This document shows positions 7,165 to 16,687 of a stretch of DNA of 64,000 bases, piece after piece; the first letter of the stretch is position 1; each line of letters starts with the position of its first letter. The notes beneath the pieces were generated by a model. That model saw only the letters and a program-made list of their open reading frames with translations, was not told where the DNA came from and made no database searches. Source of the stretch: Pseudanabaena sp. FACHB-2040 (GTDB taxonomy: Bacteria > Cyanobacteriota > Cyanobacteriia > Phormidesmidales > Phormidesmidaceae); contig NZ_JACJQO010000016.1 in NCBI RefSeq assembly GCF_014696715.1, forward strand, positions 1-64,000. Direction: 5' to 3'. The translations under genes and the position numbers were made by a program.

Positions 7165-8073
7165 ATGGCCAACGCAGAGCAATTGGCACGTTTACAAACC
7201 GGTGTAGAAGACTGGAACCAGTGGCGCTCCGACAATCCGGAGATTGACATTGACCTAAGTGGAGCCAACCTGAGCCAGCAGCAGCTAATTGCTATCAATC
7301 TACGCCAGGCTAACCTGAGCGGCACCAACCTGATTGGCAGCAGGCTCACAGGGGCCAACCTGAGTCAGGCCAACCTAGTACAGGCCGACCTCAGCGGTGC
7401 AGACGTCAATCGGGTCAACCTACAAGAAGCAGACTTAACGCAAGCCAATCTATTGGGAGCAGATCTGAGCGAAGCCGATCTGAGCCAGGCCAACCTCACT
7501 CAGGCCATTCTGAACCGTTCGGATCTCAGCAACGTTAAATGTGTTCAGAGCTGCCTCAGCCAAACCAGCCTAGTGGGAGCCGATTTGAGCCGGGCCCAAC
7601 TCTGCGGCAGTGACCTGAGCCAAGCCAATCTGATGCGGGTTGAGCTGCAGCGAGCTGACTTGAGCCAAACGATTCTCAGCCACGCCAACCTAACCGAGGC
7701 CCGCCTTCTGAATGCAGATTTGCAGGAGGCAATGCTGGCAGGCGCTAACTTAACGGGCACTCGCTTCAACCGCGCCAACCTCACTAGGGGCAATCTAGAG
7801 TCAGCCAATCTCAAAGAAGCCACGCTCCTCGGCGCTGTCTTAAACTCTGCGAATCTGCAGGGCGCGCACCTAGCTGCCGCCAATTTCAGCGGTGCCGATC
7901 TCAGCTATGCCAATCTCTCCCAGCAAAATCTCCAGGGCCTAAACCTGACAGGAGCCAACCTGAGCCATGCCTGTCTGCAGGGAGCCGACCTTACAGACGC
8001 GATTCTAAAGGATGCGCTGATAGAAGGGGCAGACTTGAGCGGGGCCATTCTCCCCACCCTGCTGCAGGAATAG
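7165..8073 (+). CDS. Pentapeptide-repeat protein
   Basis: 302 residues from ATG 7165; a TTG at 7150 would add five residues and sits close to AGGTGAG, so the start is not certain. After about 35 residues almost the whole protein is A(D/N)LxX pentapeptides, roughly 50 units, which fold into a right-handed quadrilateral beta helix. It has no signal peptide or transmembrane segment and is thus cytoplasmic. The molecular role of most such cyanobacterial proteins is unknown. It ends four bases before tsaB and is probably cotranscribed with it. Confidence 0.9.
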   Translation: MANAEQLARLQTGVEDWNQWRSDNPEIDIDLSGANLSQQQLIAINLRQANLSGTNLIGSRLTGANLSQANLVQADLSGADVNRVNLQEADLTQANLLGADLSEADLSQANLTQAILNRSDLSNVKCVQSCLSQTSLVGADLSRAQLCGSDLSQANLMRVELQRADLSQTILSHANLTEARLLNADLQEAMLAGANLTGTRFNRANLTRGNLESANLKEATLLGAVLNSANLQGAHLAAANFSGADLSYANLSQQNLQGLNLTGANLSHACLQGADLTDAILKDALIEGADLSGAILPTLLQE

Positions 8074-8077
8074 CCCT

Positions 8078-8704
8078 ATGCTCGGGTTAGCCATTCATAC
8101 TTCTGGCCCTGAACTGGGATTGGCCCTCTCGGATGGAGCGAGCATCAATCGGCATCAGGTTTGGCCGTTTGGCCGCGATTTGGCCGCACACCTGCACACC
8201 TGCCTACTGGAGTTTTTAGAGGGCAGGCCCTGGTCCGACCTTACCTTTCTAGCAGTTGCGATCGGGCCGGGCGGATTTACAGGCACACGGATTGGGGTGG
8301 TGGCTGCCCGCACATTGGCCCAACAGCTCGATATTCCCCTATTTGGCGTTTCTAGCCTGGCGGCTCTGGCCGAGAGCAAGCGGCAGGCTTACCTAGAAGC
8401 GGCCCAGATGCCCCTACATCTGGCCGTGGAAATGCCAGCTCAGAGGGGCGATCGCTTCGGCGCAATTTACCAGCTCACTGAAGACGACCTAGTGTGTCAG
8501 CTAACAGATCAGGTCTTCACCGCAGCTGCTTGGGAGGCTATGCTGACAGGCTGGCCCTACCCCTACGAGGTTCTAACGGCATCAGCGGAGCTGGCCTTTA
8601 CAGTGCCCCAGGTGCTAATGCTGGCACAGCGAGAATGGTCAGCAGGAAAGCGACCCCAGTGGCCCGAAGTCTTGCCGTTCTACGGCCAGCATCCGGTCGA
8701 TTAG
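8078..8704 (+). CDS. tsaB: TsaB, partner in tRNA threonylcarbamoyladenosine synthesis
   Basis: 208 residues. N-terminal L-G-L-A-I-H-T-S and A-I-G-P-G-G-F-T-G-T-R-I-G mark the ASKHA fold of TsaB (YeaZ), the non-catalytic partner that holds TsaD in the t6A37 tRNA-modification complex. The strongly conserved G-P-G-x-F-T-G-x-R is present. Length is typical. It lies four bases after the pentapeptide gene; a convergent gene starts its stop codon 20 bases downstream. Confidence 0.92.
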   Translation: MLGLAIHTSGPELGLALSDGASINRHQVWPFGRDLAAHLHTCLLEFLEGRPWSDLTFLAVAIGPGGFTGTRIGVVAARTLAQQLDIPLFGVSSLAALAESKRQAYLEAAQMPLHLAVEMPAQRGDRFGAIYQLTEDDLVCQLTDQVFTAAAWEAMLTGWPYPYEVLTASAELAFTVPQVLMLAQREWSAGKRPQWPEVLPFYGQHPVD

Positions 8705-8723
8705 CAATCAGCAACTGCCGCAG

Positions 8724-9272
8724 TTAAGCTGAGCGAAGCATCTGCTGAGAAAATTCCTGCTGCTGTAGCTCGTGCATGTGGTGAAACAGCTGCCAGCAGT
8801 ACTGCTCTGGCAAGCCGCAGGTGAGCGCCCCCCGCAGCACCACATTGAAATACCAGTCATTTGGAGCAATTTCTTCGGTGAGCTTTTCCATCACGGTGTA
8901 GGTGCGGGTTCTGGGATATACCCGATCCTGGCAGTGGATGGTGACCGTTTCGTGGCAGTAGCCCTCTTCGCGTTGATCGAGGCGATCGCTCAATCGCTGG
9001 GGCAGGTAATACAGCACCCCGTGGACCGAGGCCGTAGGGTCGGGCACAATATCTAGCACGCCGCAGTTACGCAGCTGGGAGCGGCGGAAGAAGCCTAGGC
9101 GGTAGCCTGACAGCGTGGCTGGGCCGAGCACGTAGGCATGGGTGCTCTCCCCTAGCGATCGCTTCAGATCAACCGGGCACATGCAGGAGCCATAGGCAAA
9201 GTAGTAAAAGCCGGGCTCTTGAAGGGTTGGATAGGTAGACTCTGCTGGGGTCTGAATAGAGTGGAGAGACAT
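8724..9272 (-). CDS. Gamma-glutamylcyclotransferase family protein
   Basis: 182 residues. F-Y-Y-F-A-Y-G-S-C-M at residues 22-31 is the substrate-binding Y-G-S loop of the GGCT fold, and R-E-E-G-Y downstream supplies the catalytic Glu. Such enzymes turn gamma-glutamyl groups into 5-oxoproline; the physiological substrate here is unknown. In place of the usual G-S-N-M the protein has G-S-C-M, which is frequent in cyanobacterial members. It converges with tsaB. The start at 9272 has no strong ribosome site. Confidence 0.85.
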   Translation of the reverse strand: MSLHSIQTPAESTYPTLQEPGFYYFAYGSCMCPVDLKRSLGESTHAYVLGPATLSGYRLGFFRRSQLRNCGVLDIVPDPTASVHGVLYYLPQRLSDRLDQREEGYCHETVTIHCQDRVYPRTRTYTVMEKLTEEIAPNDWYFNVVLRGALTCGLPEQYCWQLFHHMHELQQQEFSQQMLRSA

Positions 9273-9450
9273 ACGTCCAAAGGGGATGGAGTTGAATCAA
9301 CGGTTGACTAGGGGAGATAGCAACCGCCCTCGGCGGGCTAAGCTTATTCTAAAGTATCATATCCCTACCGGAATACCGTAGATTCAATTTATGTGAAAAT
9401 TTCATCCTAATTTTGCCCGCTATAAAGAAGGCGATACCGGTTGCGGTGAG

Positions 9451-10959
9451 CTATGTGCCGATGCCCAAGCGGCCGGCCAAACTTGGAGTTAGCGGCAGCA
9501 GCGTGGCTAGCATTAAAAACAAGGCCAGCAGCCCTAGAGCAGCTCTAGCATCATCAGGTTCGGTCAGATCATTGAGGCTGGGTCGCTCTAGGTTGCGCTG
9601 CAGGATCAAGATCAGGGCCGCCCAGTAGAGGGCCAGTGGGTTGACCAGAGAAACGAGCACCAGCACCAGCAGCGTAATAAAAGTTGTGCGCCCAGCAGTT
9701 TTGCGGCCATAGATGGCCTGCACCACCCGGCCCCCGTCTAGCTGACCAGCGGGCATGAGATTCAAAGCGGTGATAACCAGGCCCAGCCAGCCAATTACTG
9801 TGAGTGGGTGGACATCTACTAGGGGTTGCTGCAGGGCTGAACCCAAAACAACTTTAGCCAGCGTGCCCACCAGCACCGACCCCTGGAAAAACTGGGACGG
9901 AATTTGGAACAGGCTGCCGGGGTGGGACAATACCAGACCCAGCACCAGCATAATTAGGGAAACAACGCCTCCCACAGCTGGGCCAGCAAAGGCAATATCA
10001 AACAAGACGCTGCGGTTGGGCAGCAGCGATTCAAAGCGGGTCAGCGCCCCAAAGGAGCCAATTTGCCAGGTCGGAATCAAAAATGGAGGGCTGAGGCGGA
10101 TATCGTTGCGATTGGCCACGACCCAATGCCCAATCTCATGGGCTGTCAGCACCACGACCACTCCCAGCATGATAGGCACTGCCTGTCGCCACTGCTCGGG
10201 CGTCTGCACCAGGTCAAAGCCTTGAAGAATGCCCCCAGTTTCCAGGCTGGTAAAGATAGTGGCAATGCCCAGAGCCACCGCAAGAACCCATTGGGCAGGG
10301 GTAGTCTTGGGAGGGTCAACGCTGCTGGGAAGCACCACAACCGTTGGCCTGCGCTCAGCGTTTTCGACCAGAAACAGGCGGTAGCGATCGCTGACTCTTT
10401 CGGCTAGGGAGGCTGACAAGCGAGCATGGGTAGCGATGGGTTCGCCCCGCAGGTTGCCGCGAAAAATGGCCCCTTCCTGATAGGGCACTGTTTCCGTGCG
10501 GAAGTAGGTGTCAATGCCAAAGATTCCCTCAATTGCTGCCAAATCCTCTGCTGGAATCGGCATGGTGGTGGGCGTAATCGGCGTGGCTGGCTCTTTCTCA
10601 GCCGCCGACTCGGCAACATCGTTGGGCGAGGGAATGTTGGTCTCAGGCAAAGGCTCGTTGGTGGGATCGCTGGTTAGGGCGGCGGCACGGTGGGCCATCA
10701 TCTCTTCGGTGCCGAGCGATCGCAATTGCCGCCCCAGGTAAATATAAAGTCCTGTAGAGGTGACCAGCAGCAGCAAAACCCCGGCCAGATTGAGGTAAAG
10801 GCCCAGGGCTACTAGGGTAAAAAACAGCAGCCAAGGAGCCATTAGCACTACTGACTGCAGCCAGGCCAGCAGCCCTACCTTGCCGTAGGGGCGGGCTCTG
10901 AGGAACCCGACTGTAAGAATTGCGATCGCAGCCAGCAAAATCAACCCGGTCACTACCAT
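9451..10959 (-). CDS. Site-2 protease family (M50) membrane metalloprotease
   Basis: 502 residues from ATG 10959, which has GGAGAG upstream and opens directly into a transmembrane helix; a longer frame to 11067 is unlikely. H274-E-I-G-H278 is the zinc motif within a membrane helix, and N-L-M-P-A-G-Q-L-D408-G-G supplies the third ligand. There are two N-terminal helices, a soluble region of about 200 residues, then the catalytic membrane core. It resembles the EGY-type proteases of cyanobacteria and chloroplasts, which cut within membranes and often act in regulated proteolysis. The cleaved substrate is unknown. Confidence 0.9.
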   Translation of the reverse strand: MVVTGLILLAAIAILTVGFLRARPYGKVGLLAWLQSVVLMAPWLLFFTLVALGLYLNLAGVLLLLVTSTGLYIYLGRQLRSLGTEEMMAHRAAALTSDPTNEPLPETNIPSPNDVAESAAEKEPATPITPTTMPIPAEDLAAIEGIFGIDTYFRTETVPYQEGAIFRGNLRGEPIATHARLSASLAERVSDRYRLFLVENAERRPTVVVLPSSVDPPKTTPAQWVLAVALGIATIFTSLETGGILQGFDLVQTPEQWRQAVPIMLGVVVVLTAHEIGHWVVANRNDIRLSPPFLIPTWQIGSFGALTRFESLLPNRSVLFDIAFAGPAVGGVVSLIMLVLGLVLSHPGSLFQIPSQFFQGSVLVGTLAKVVLGSALQQPLVDVHPLTVIGWLGLVITALNLMPAGQLDGGRVVQAIYGRKTAGRTTFITLLVLVLVSLVNPLALYWAALILILQRNLERPSLNDLTEPDDARAALGLLALFLMLATLLPLTPSLAGRLGIGT

Positions 10960-11286
10960 GTCGCTGTCTCTCCAAACTCGACACAGGCCGCCAAACCGGC
11001 CCGGCTCAGGCAAATACTGAACCTTAATAGATACTTTAGCGAAGTCCTGGCGATCCACCGGAATCAACAGGGGCTGATTTTTCAGGTTTTGGGGGATAGG
11101 GGAGCACTTTCAGCCAGCAATTCGGTCGCCACAGCTCAGTCAAGTTAGCGTGAGGATGGAGCAGAATTCGCAGATACCGCTCTAGATGCAATTGTAGAAA
11201 CTAGATGAACGCGCTTAAATTGACCGAGAGGCCAGTTAAGCCTGGATAACGCAGCAGACTCTTTTCCAGAACGATTTACAACGGTT

Positions 11287-12660
11287 ATGACCTTTCCCCC
11301 TGACACCCCTAGGTCACCCTCGCCCAATGAGGAACCCGAGTCTTTACCAGAACCTGGTGCTGTCCTCCAACCTCCGGCCAATTCGGAAACCGGTTCAACT
11401 TCTCTAACCGCGCCGCCCAGCGCGACCAATGGCGGGCAGACCAGTGACGAGCAGACCAATGGCGGGCGGAAAAGACTGCCTACCCTGCTGCCTGCGCCCC
11501 TAGAGTCGCTGCCTGAGGATCTGCCGATGGGCACCTTTGACAGCTCAGACGAGATTCACTCGATTTTGTCACCGGCCACCACCCTCACCCTGATTGCCGT
11601 TGCAGTGATTGTGACCGGCATTATCCTAAATAGCTTCTGGCTCACCCTAGGGGGCTCGCTGGTTGCAGTGCTGGTTTCTTTTCGTCTGATCCTGCCATCT
11701 TTAGAGGGGATCTTGGCAGAGCTTTCGCCCCAGCAGCAGGCCTTACTGATTGCTATTCCGGGGGCTCTGATAGGCCTCTGGGGTCTGATGCGGATCTCGG
11801 GCTTCAATCAGGCAATTTTGGACTGGGGCAAGACACTGCGCTGGGATGCGATTGGGGCGCTAGGTGATTTTCTGGGGGCCTTTGGTCAAATCTTCATTGC
11901 CCTGCTGGCCCTTTACGTGGCCTGGCGGTCCTATGTCATCTCCCGTGACCTCACAACTCAGCAAAACCGCATTACCCAGCAGCAGACCATTGACGCCTAT
12001 TTTCAGGGTATTTCTGATTTGGTGCTGGATGAGGAAGGGTTGCTGGAGGACTGGCCCCAGGAGCGCATCATTGCCGAAGCGCGTACTGCCGCCATTCTCA
12101 GCAGCATTGACGCCTCAGGTCGGGCCAAGGTGGTGCGGTTTCTCTCCCGCTCGCGGCTGCTGACGCCCCTGCGGCGCGATCGCAGGTTAGGTCGCCCCAT
12201 CCTAGATGGCAAAGGCGGTTATGAAGAAGACCGGCAGGAGGGCGTACGGGTAATCACCCTAGGGGCCATGCTGGCAACCAGCGATCTGTCAAACAGTGAT
12301 CTACGCTGGACCGATCTGAGTGATACCAATTTGATTCGAGCTGATCTGACTGGCTGCGATCTGGTGAAAGCTAACCTATCTCGCACCATTTTGTATCAGG
12401 CCAACCTATCGGGCGCAGACCTGATGGGAGTCCGGTTGTTCTATGGCAAGGCTGAGACTGCCTCGCCCCGCAGCCGCACTGAAATGCCCAACTACAGCAG
12501 CGGAGCCTGCACTGGAGCGGTGGTCGAGGGAGCTGATTTTTCACGGGTCAAACGGATGTCGGAAGAGCAGCGTCGCTACTGCTGCGCCTGGGGCGGCAAG
12601 GCGACACGCGCGACCATTCCGGGCGGCTGTGATGACGTACCCAATCGATTGGAACGATAA
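11287..12660 (+). CDS. Membrane-anchored pentapeptide-repeat protein, head of the hps operon
   Basis: 457 residues. A Pro/Ser/Thr-rich N-terminus (about 1-90) precedes four transmembrane segments (about 95-225). Then comes a short coiled stretch (R-D-L-T-T-Q-Q-N-R-I-T-Q-Q-Q) and an alpha region with a conserved-looking S-R-L-L-T-P-L-R-R-D-R. A run of about 12 A(D/N)L pentapeptides follows at about 335-385. The last 60 residues end with M-S-E-E-Q-R-R-Y-C-C-A-W-G-G. The stop overlaps the ATG of the next gene (TAATG), indicating coupled translation with hpsL. This suggests a role in polysaccharide export or its regulation, but the function is not known. Confidence 0.85.
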   Translation: MTFPPDTPRSPSPNEEPESLPEPGAVLQPPANSETGSTSLTAPPSATNGGQTSDEQTNGGRKRLPTLLPAPLESLPEDLPMGTFDSSDEIHSILSPATTLTLIAVAVIVTGIILNSFWLTLGGSLVAVLVSFRLILPSLEGILAELSPQQQALLIAIPGALIGLWGLMRISGFNQAILDWGKTLRWDAIGALGDFLGAFGQIFIALLALYVAWRSYVISRDLTTQQNRITQQQTIDAYFQGISDLVLDEEGLLEDWPQERIIAEARTAAILSSIDASGRAKVVRFLSRSRLLTPLRRDRRLGRPILDGKGGYEEDRQEGVRVITLGAMLATSDLSNSDLRWTDLSDTNLIRADLTGCDLVKANLSRTILYQANLSGADLMGVRLFYGKAETASPRSRTEMPNYSSGACTGAVVEGADFSRVKRMSEEQRRYCCAWGGKATRATIPGGCDDVPNRLER

Positions 12661-14417
12661 TGGTGGACACTTCCAGTTGGCATGGCAAAACACCCAAACG
12701 ATCTGGCCGATCGCTGAATCAGGGAATGGATACGGCTGTCGCTGCACCTGCCAGTAAACCCTCTCGCCGCAGGCGCAACCGGCAGGCATCGTCTGATGCG
12801 ACGGCTGAACCTGCCCTCAGCCCCAAAGCGCAGCGGGCACTCAAGCGCCAGGCTGCTAGGGCCCAGCAGGAGCTGATTCAGTATGCAGTGTTTTCCCTGC
12901 TGGGAGCGGTGGTGGTTGGGCTGCTGCTGTCTCTGCTAGTTGAGCCCAAGATTGGCATTGGGGCACTGGTTGCAATTCTCTGTCTGGCGCTGTCCTTTAA
13001 GTATCCTCGGCAGGCGATTTTTGCCTTTGTCATCTACCTGCCCTTTAGCGGCACCGTGACCTATGCTCTGGGCGGCAGCGGCATTTTGCAGCTGGCTAAA
13101 GACGCCATTTATATCCCGGCTCTGATTGGGGTGATTCAGTTTTGCCGCAAAACCAAGCAGCCATTCATTATTCCGCCAGCGCTGAAGCTGCCGCTGAGCA
13201 TTTTGCTGACGCTGCTTACGATGACCCTGCTGTTTGTCAATCTGCCCCAGCAGCTAGCTGCGCCACCGGGCCAACATCCGATTCTGATTGGCATTATAGG
13301 GCTCAAGGTTCTGCTGGGCTACCTGCCGCTGATTGCCTGCATTTACTATCTAATTCGCGATCGCAACGATCTCTATTTTCTGCTGCGCGTCCAGGTGGTG
13401 CTGATTTTGATCTGCTGCAGCCTAGGCTTTGTGCAGTACATGATGCTGAAAACAGGGGTGTGCCCAGGGACAACTGCAACAGGCGCAGACGGATTTAAGC
13501 CGTCGCTTGCGGCCCGCTGCTTTTTTGGGGGCTCGCTGCTATACAACCCTGCCCAAGGCCAGATCCGGCTGCCCGGAACCTTTGTTGCCCCCTGGCAGTG
13601 GGGCTGGTTTTTGATCTCCAGCGGCTTCTTTTGCTTTGGCACGACATTTAGCGATCGCAACCCCTTCTGGCGACTAATCGGCTTAATTACCTTGGCTACC
13701 GTGTGCGTTTTAGCCGTTTTGTCAGGCCAGCGCATTGCCTTGGTGCTAGTGCCGATTACGGTCGTCGGCCTGCTGGTGTTGACCGGCCAGGTCGCCAACC
13801 TCAAGCGGTTTGTGCCCATCGGCATTGGCATGGCGCTAATTTTAAGCATTTTGGTAGCTCAAAACCCGGCCTTGCTAAGCCAACGCTGGGAGAGCTTTCA
13901 GTCCCGCTGGGAAGCCTCGCCGCCGCAGGAGTTTATTCGAGAGCAGTTTGATTGGGCCAGGCGAGAGCAAGAGGGAATTTTGGGCCGAGGCGTAGGGCGA
14001 GCCACCAACTCAGCCCGGATCTTTGGTCAGGTGGAACTGGTAGAGACCTACCACCCTAAACTACTGTTTGAAATTGGCTACCTGGGCCTGCTTGCCACCC
14101 TGAGCCTATACACCGCCTTAACGATCACTACCTACCGAGCCTACCGCTCCGTCAAAGACCCCAACCTCAGAGGATACGCAGCCTCAATGTGGGTGTTTGT
14201 GCTGTTTATCAGCTTTTTCCCCTACTACTACCCGCTGGATGTAGACCCCGTCAATATCTATTACTGGCTAGCTGCAGGCATTGCGCTAAAGCTGCCCGCC
14301 CTCGACCGTCAGGAGCGCTTTCAGCAAGACAGCCAGAGCCCCAGCAAAAAACGTAAGCTGACTAAGCGGGAGCTAAAGCAGCTGAAGCAGCAGCAAGCAG
14401 CAGAGACTTTTGATTGA
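12660..14417 (+). CDS. hpsL: HpsL-like membrane protein (O-antigen ligase/polymerase type)
   Basis: 585 residues. A basic cytoplasmic N-terminus (about 1-75) is followed by ten or more transmembrane helices with a large extracytoplasmic loop (R-L-P-G-T-F-V-A-P-W-Q-W-G-W) and V-L-S-G-Q-R-I-A-L as in Wzy/WaaL-like polymerases or ligases, and then a basic C-terminal tail. Order and type match hormogonium polysaccharide protein HpsL, which is followed by the glycosyltransferases HpsN, HpsO and HpsP. It presumably polymerises or ligates the secreted polysaccharide needed for gliding motility. The symbol is given from gene order and recall of the family. Confidence 0.75.
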   Translation: MVDTSSWHGKTPKRSGRSLNQGMDTAVAAPASKPSRRRRNRQASSDATAEPALSPKAQRALKRQAARAQQELIQYAVFSLLGAVVVGLLLSLLVEPKIGIGALVAILCLALSFKYPRQAIFAFVIYLPFSGTVTYALGGSGILQLAKDAIYIPALIGVIQFCRKTKQPFIIPPALKLPLSILLTLLTMTLLFVNLPQQLAAPPGQHPILIGIIGLKVLLGYLPLIACIYYLIRDRNDLYFLLRVQVVLILICCSLGFVQYMMLKTGVCPGTTATGADGFKPSLAARCFFGGSLLYNPAQGQIRLPGTFVAPWQWGWFLISSGFFCFGTTFSDRNPFWRLIGLITLATVCVLAVLSGQRIALVLVPITVVGLLVLTGQVANLKRFVPIGIGMALILSILVAQNPALLSQRWESFQSRWEASPPQEFIREQFDWARREQEGILGRGVGRATNSARIFGQVELVETYHPKLLFEIGYLGLLATLSLYTALTITTYRAYRSVKDPNLRGYAASMWVFVLFISFFPYYYPLDVDPVNIYYWLAAGIALKLPALDRQERFQQDSQSPSKKRKLTKRELKQLKQQQAAETFD

Positions 14418-14507
14418 GGAGATGAGGAGACGCGGGGAGAAAAGGATGGGGGTTTCTTCTGCCCTTTGCCTTTAATCTAAACGTATCTCCAGCAAACAGG
14501 AGGCATC

Positions 14508-15464
14508 GTGACCTGGCCGTTTTTATCGATCGTTATCCCTACCTACCGCCGCGAGGGAGTGCTGCGCGACACACTCAAGAGCGTTTTGCAGCAAGACTAT
14601 CCCCACTTTGAAGTGATCGTGGTAGATCAGACAGCCGACCATGAACCGGAGACTCAGGCATTGTTAAATCAGCTTGTGGCTACCGGAAAAATTACTCTGT
14701 TCACCGTTGATTGGGCCAGCCTGCCCGCTGCTCGCAACTACGCTATTGAGCGCTGCCAGGGAGAAATCGTTGTTTTCATAGATGATGATGTGGATCTGCC
14801 GCATGGCTTTCTCCAGGCCCATGCCCGCAACTACGAGCGGCCTGAGGTCGGGGCAGTGGCCGGACGGGTATTTGACCGCATGAAGCTGGCCGACTCGGAT
14901 GGGCTGGTGATCGAAGATCTGCCGCCCCAAGCGATGGACCCCGGTATTGCCTGGTATCACATCGACCTCGTTCATACGGTCAAGCCACAAAGGGTGCTGA
15001 CTGCTCGTGGCTGCAATATGTCGTTTCGGCGGGAACTGTTCAACACCTTTAACCTGCGCTTTGATGAGCGCTTTCACGGCAGCGCCGTGCGTGAAGAGTC
15101 AGACTTTTGTCTGCACATTCGCCAAACCGGCCTGATCATCTGGTACGACCCTGCAGCCCATCTAGTGCACCTAGGCGAAGAAACCGGCGGTTGCCACGAC
15201 ATCAGCACACGTTCCCTCAGCTATCAGCTGAACTTCTACCACAACCATTTTTTGATGGCCTTAAAAAATCTCACCGCTCTGGAAGTCGTCAGGCTGGCGA
15301 TCAAGCTGTTCGACTGCCATGTGCTGGGCAACCCGCCCTGCTATAAAGACAGTGGCCCAGTCAAGATTGTCAGCCGCAGCATTTTTTATCTAATGGGACT
15401 GCTGTACGCTTGCTTGACCCTGCTGACCACGCTGGGGCGGCAGGGGCGGATCTATGCTTCATAG
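14508..15464 (+). CDS. hpsN: HpsN-like family 2 glycosyltransferase
   Basis: 318 residues starting at GTG 14508, five bases after AGGAGG. I-V-I-P-T-Y-R-R-E-G-V-L-R-D-T-L-K-S is the GT2 nucleotide-sugar site, V-F-I-D-D-D-V carries the metal-binding DxD, and E-E-S-D-F-C supplies the ED-type base. One or two hydrophobic segments near the C-terminus may hold it to the membrane. It adds a sugar to the growing lipid-linked polysaccharide; donor and acceptor are unknown. It sits between HpsL- and HpsO-like genes on one strand. Confidence 0.82.
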   Translation: MTWPFLSIVIPTYRREGVLRDTLKSVLQQDYPHFEVIVVDQTADHEPETQALLNQLVATGKITLFTVDWASLPAARNYAIERCQGEIVVFIDDDVDLPHGFLQAHARNYERPEVGAVAGRVFDRMKLADSDGLVIEDLPPQAMDPGIAWYHIDLVHTVKPQRVLTARGCNMSFRRELFNTFNLRFDERFHGSAVREESDFCLHIRQTGLIIWYDPAAHLVHLGEETGGCHDISTRSLSYQLNFYHNHFLMALKNLTALEVVRLAIKLFDCHVLGNPPCYKDSGPVKIVSRSIFYLMGLLYACLTLLTTLGRQGRIYAS

Positions 15465-15478
15465 ACGGGGTTTAACTC

Positions 15479-16687
15479 ATGCGCGTGCTTGTTATCAGCC
15501 ACACTTACATTGTTGACCTCAACTGTGAAAAGCTAAGGGCCTTAGCGCAGCTGTCTCCAGATCTGGAGGTGACGGTAGTGGTACCGCAGCGGTGGCGGCC
15601 GGGCGGAGTGCAAAACCGCATCATCGAGCCAGAACTGCGGGAGGAAGGACGTTTTAAGATTATTCCAGTTGGCAATTTTAGTGAAAACAATCAGGGGTTG
15701 CTCTGCTTTGGCCCCGGCCTAATCGCTTTGCTCAAAGAAACCCGACCCCAGGTCATACAGGTAGAGCAGGGCGCCAAATCTCTGGCCTATGCCCAAGCGA
15801 TCGCACTAAATCGAGCGCTGAGGCTGCAGGCCAAAAACGTGTTCTTTACCTGGTGGAACCTGCCCTACGAGCTGAAGTTTCCGGTGTCTTTACTGGAGGC
15901 GTATAACCTGCGCCACAGTCACGGCATTGTGGCAGGCAATCAAGATGGGGCCGATATTCTCAGGCAGCGAGGCTATGGGGGGCCGATTCGCGTCATGCCA
16001 CAGCTAGGGGTTGATGAGCGGCTGTTTCAGCCTCAGCCCCAGCCAGAGCTGGCAGCTCACCTAGGCTTAGCCCCAGAGACTTTTGTCATTGGCTTTGTTG
16101 GGCGTTTTGTGGCAGAAAAGGGGCTCTTGACCCTATGGCAAGCCCTAGCAGCTTTAAAGGATCATTCTCGGCCCTGGGCCTGCCTGATGCTGGGCCGAGG
16201 ACCGCTGCGGCAGCAGTTGGAAGAGCAGGCGCGAGACTGGGGGCTGTGCGATGGGGCCAAAGGGCCGGTCTTTGACCATCGCATCCACTTCATTGAGAGC
16301 GTCCCCCACACCGAAGTCCCGCGCTACCTCAATCTGATGCACACCCTGGTGCTGCCCTCCGAAACCACCGACCAGTTCAAGACCCTAACCTCAGCGGGCT
16401 GGAAAGAGCAGTTTGGTCACGTGCTGATTGAAGCAATGGCCTGTAAAGTGCCGGTAATTGGCTCCGACTCCGGCGAAATTCCCCACGTCATTCAAGATGC
16501 GGGCCTTGTCTTTCCAGAAGGCAACGCCAAAGCGCTAGCCGAATGTCTGCAAACCCTGATGGAGCAGCCTACAGCCCATGCAGCCCTGGCCCAAAAAGGC
16601 TACGAGCGAGCCATGACCCACTACACCAACCGAGCCTTGGCCCAACAGCAGCTAGACTTTTACCAGGAACTGGGGGTCGCCCCATGA
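15479..16687 (+). CDS. hpsO: HpsO-like family 4 glycosyltransferase
   Basis: 402 residues with the GT-B fold of GT4 enzymes: N-terminal M-R-V-L-V-I-S-H-T-Y, then F-V-G-R-F-V-A-E-K-G-L-L-T-L near residue 205, and the E-x7-E motif region F-G-H-V-L-I-E-A-M-A-C-K-V-P-V-I-G near residue 315. It transfers a sugar with retention at the cytoplasmic face of the membrane. The ATG of the next gene overlaps its stop (ATGA), so the two are translationally coupled. Confidence 0.82.
   Translation: MRVLVISHTYIVDLNCEKLRALAQLSPDLEVTVVVPQRWRPGGVQNRIIEPELREEGRFKIIPVGNFSENNQGLLCFGPGLIALLKETRPQVIQVEQGAKSLAYAQAIALNRALRLQAKNVFFTWWNLPYELKFPVSLLEAYNLRHSHGIVAGNQDGADILRQRGYGGPIRVMPQLGVDERLFQPQPQPELAAHLGLAPETFVIGFVGRFVAEKGLLTLWQALAALKDHSRPWACLMLGRGPLRQQLEEQARDWGLCDGAKGPVFDHRIHFIESVPHTEVPRYLNLMHTLVLPSETTDQFKTLTSAGWKEQFGHVLIEAMACKVPVIGSDSGEIPHVIQDAGLVFPEGNAKALAECLQTLMEQPTAHAALAQKGYERAMTHYTNRALAQQQLDFYQELGVAP

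Noticed and set aside
7545-7883. 112-codon antisense frame in the pentapeptide gene
   Set aside because: It is a mirror of the pentapeptide codon pattern (Arg/Leu/Ala-rich), with no independent support.
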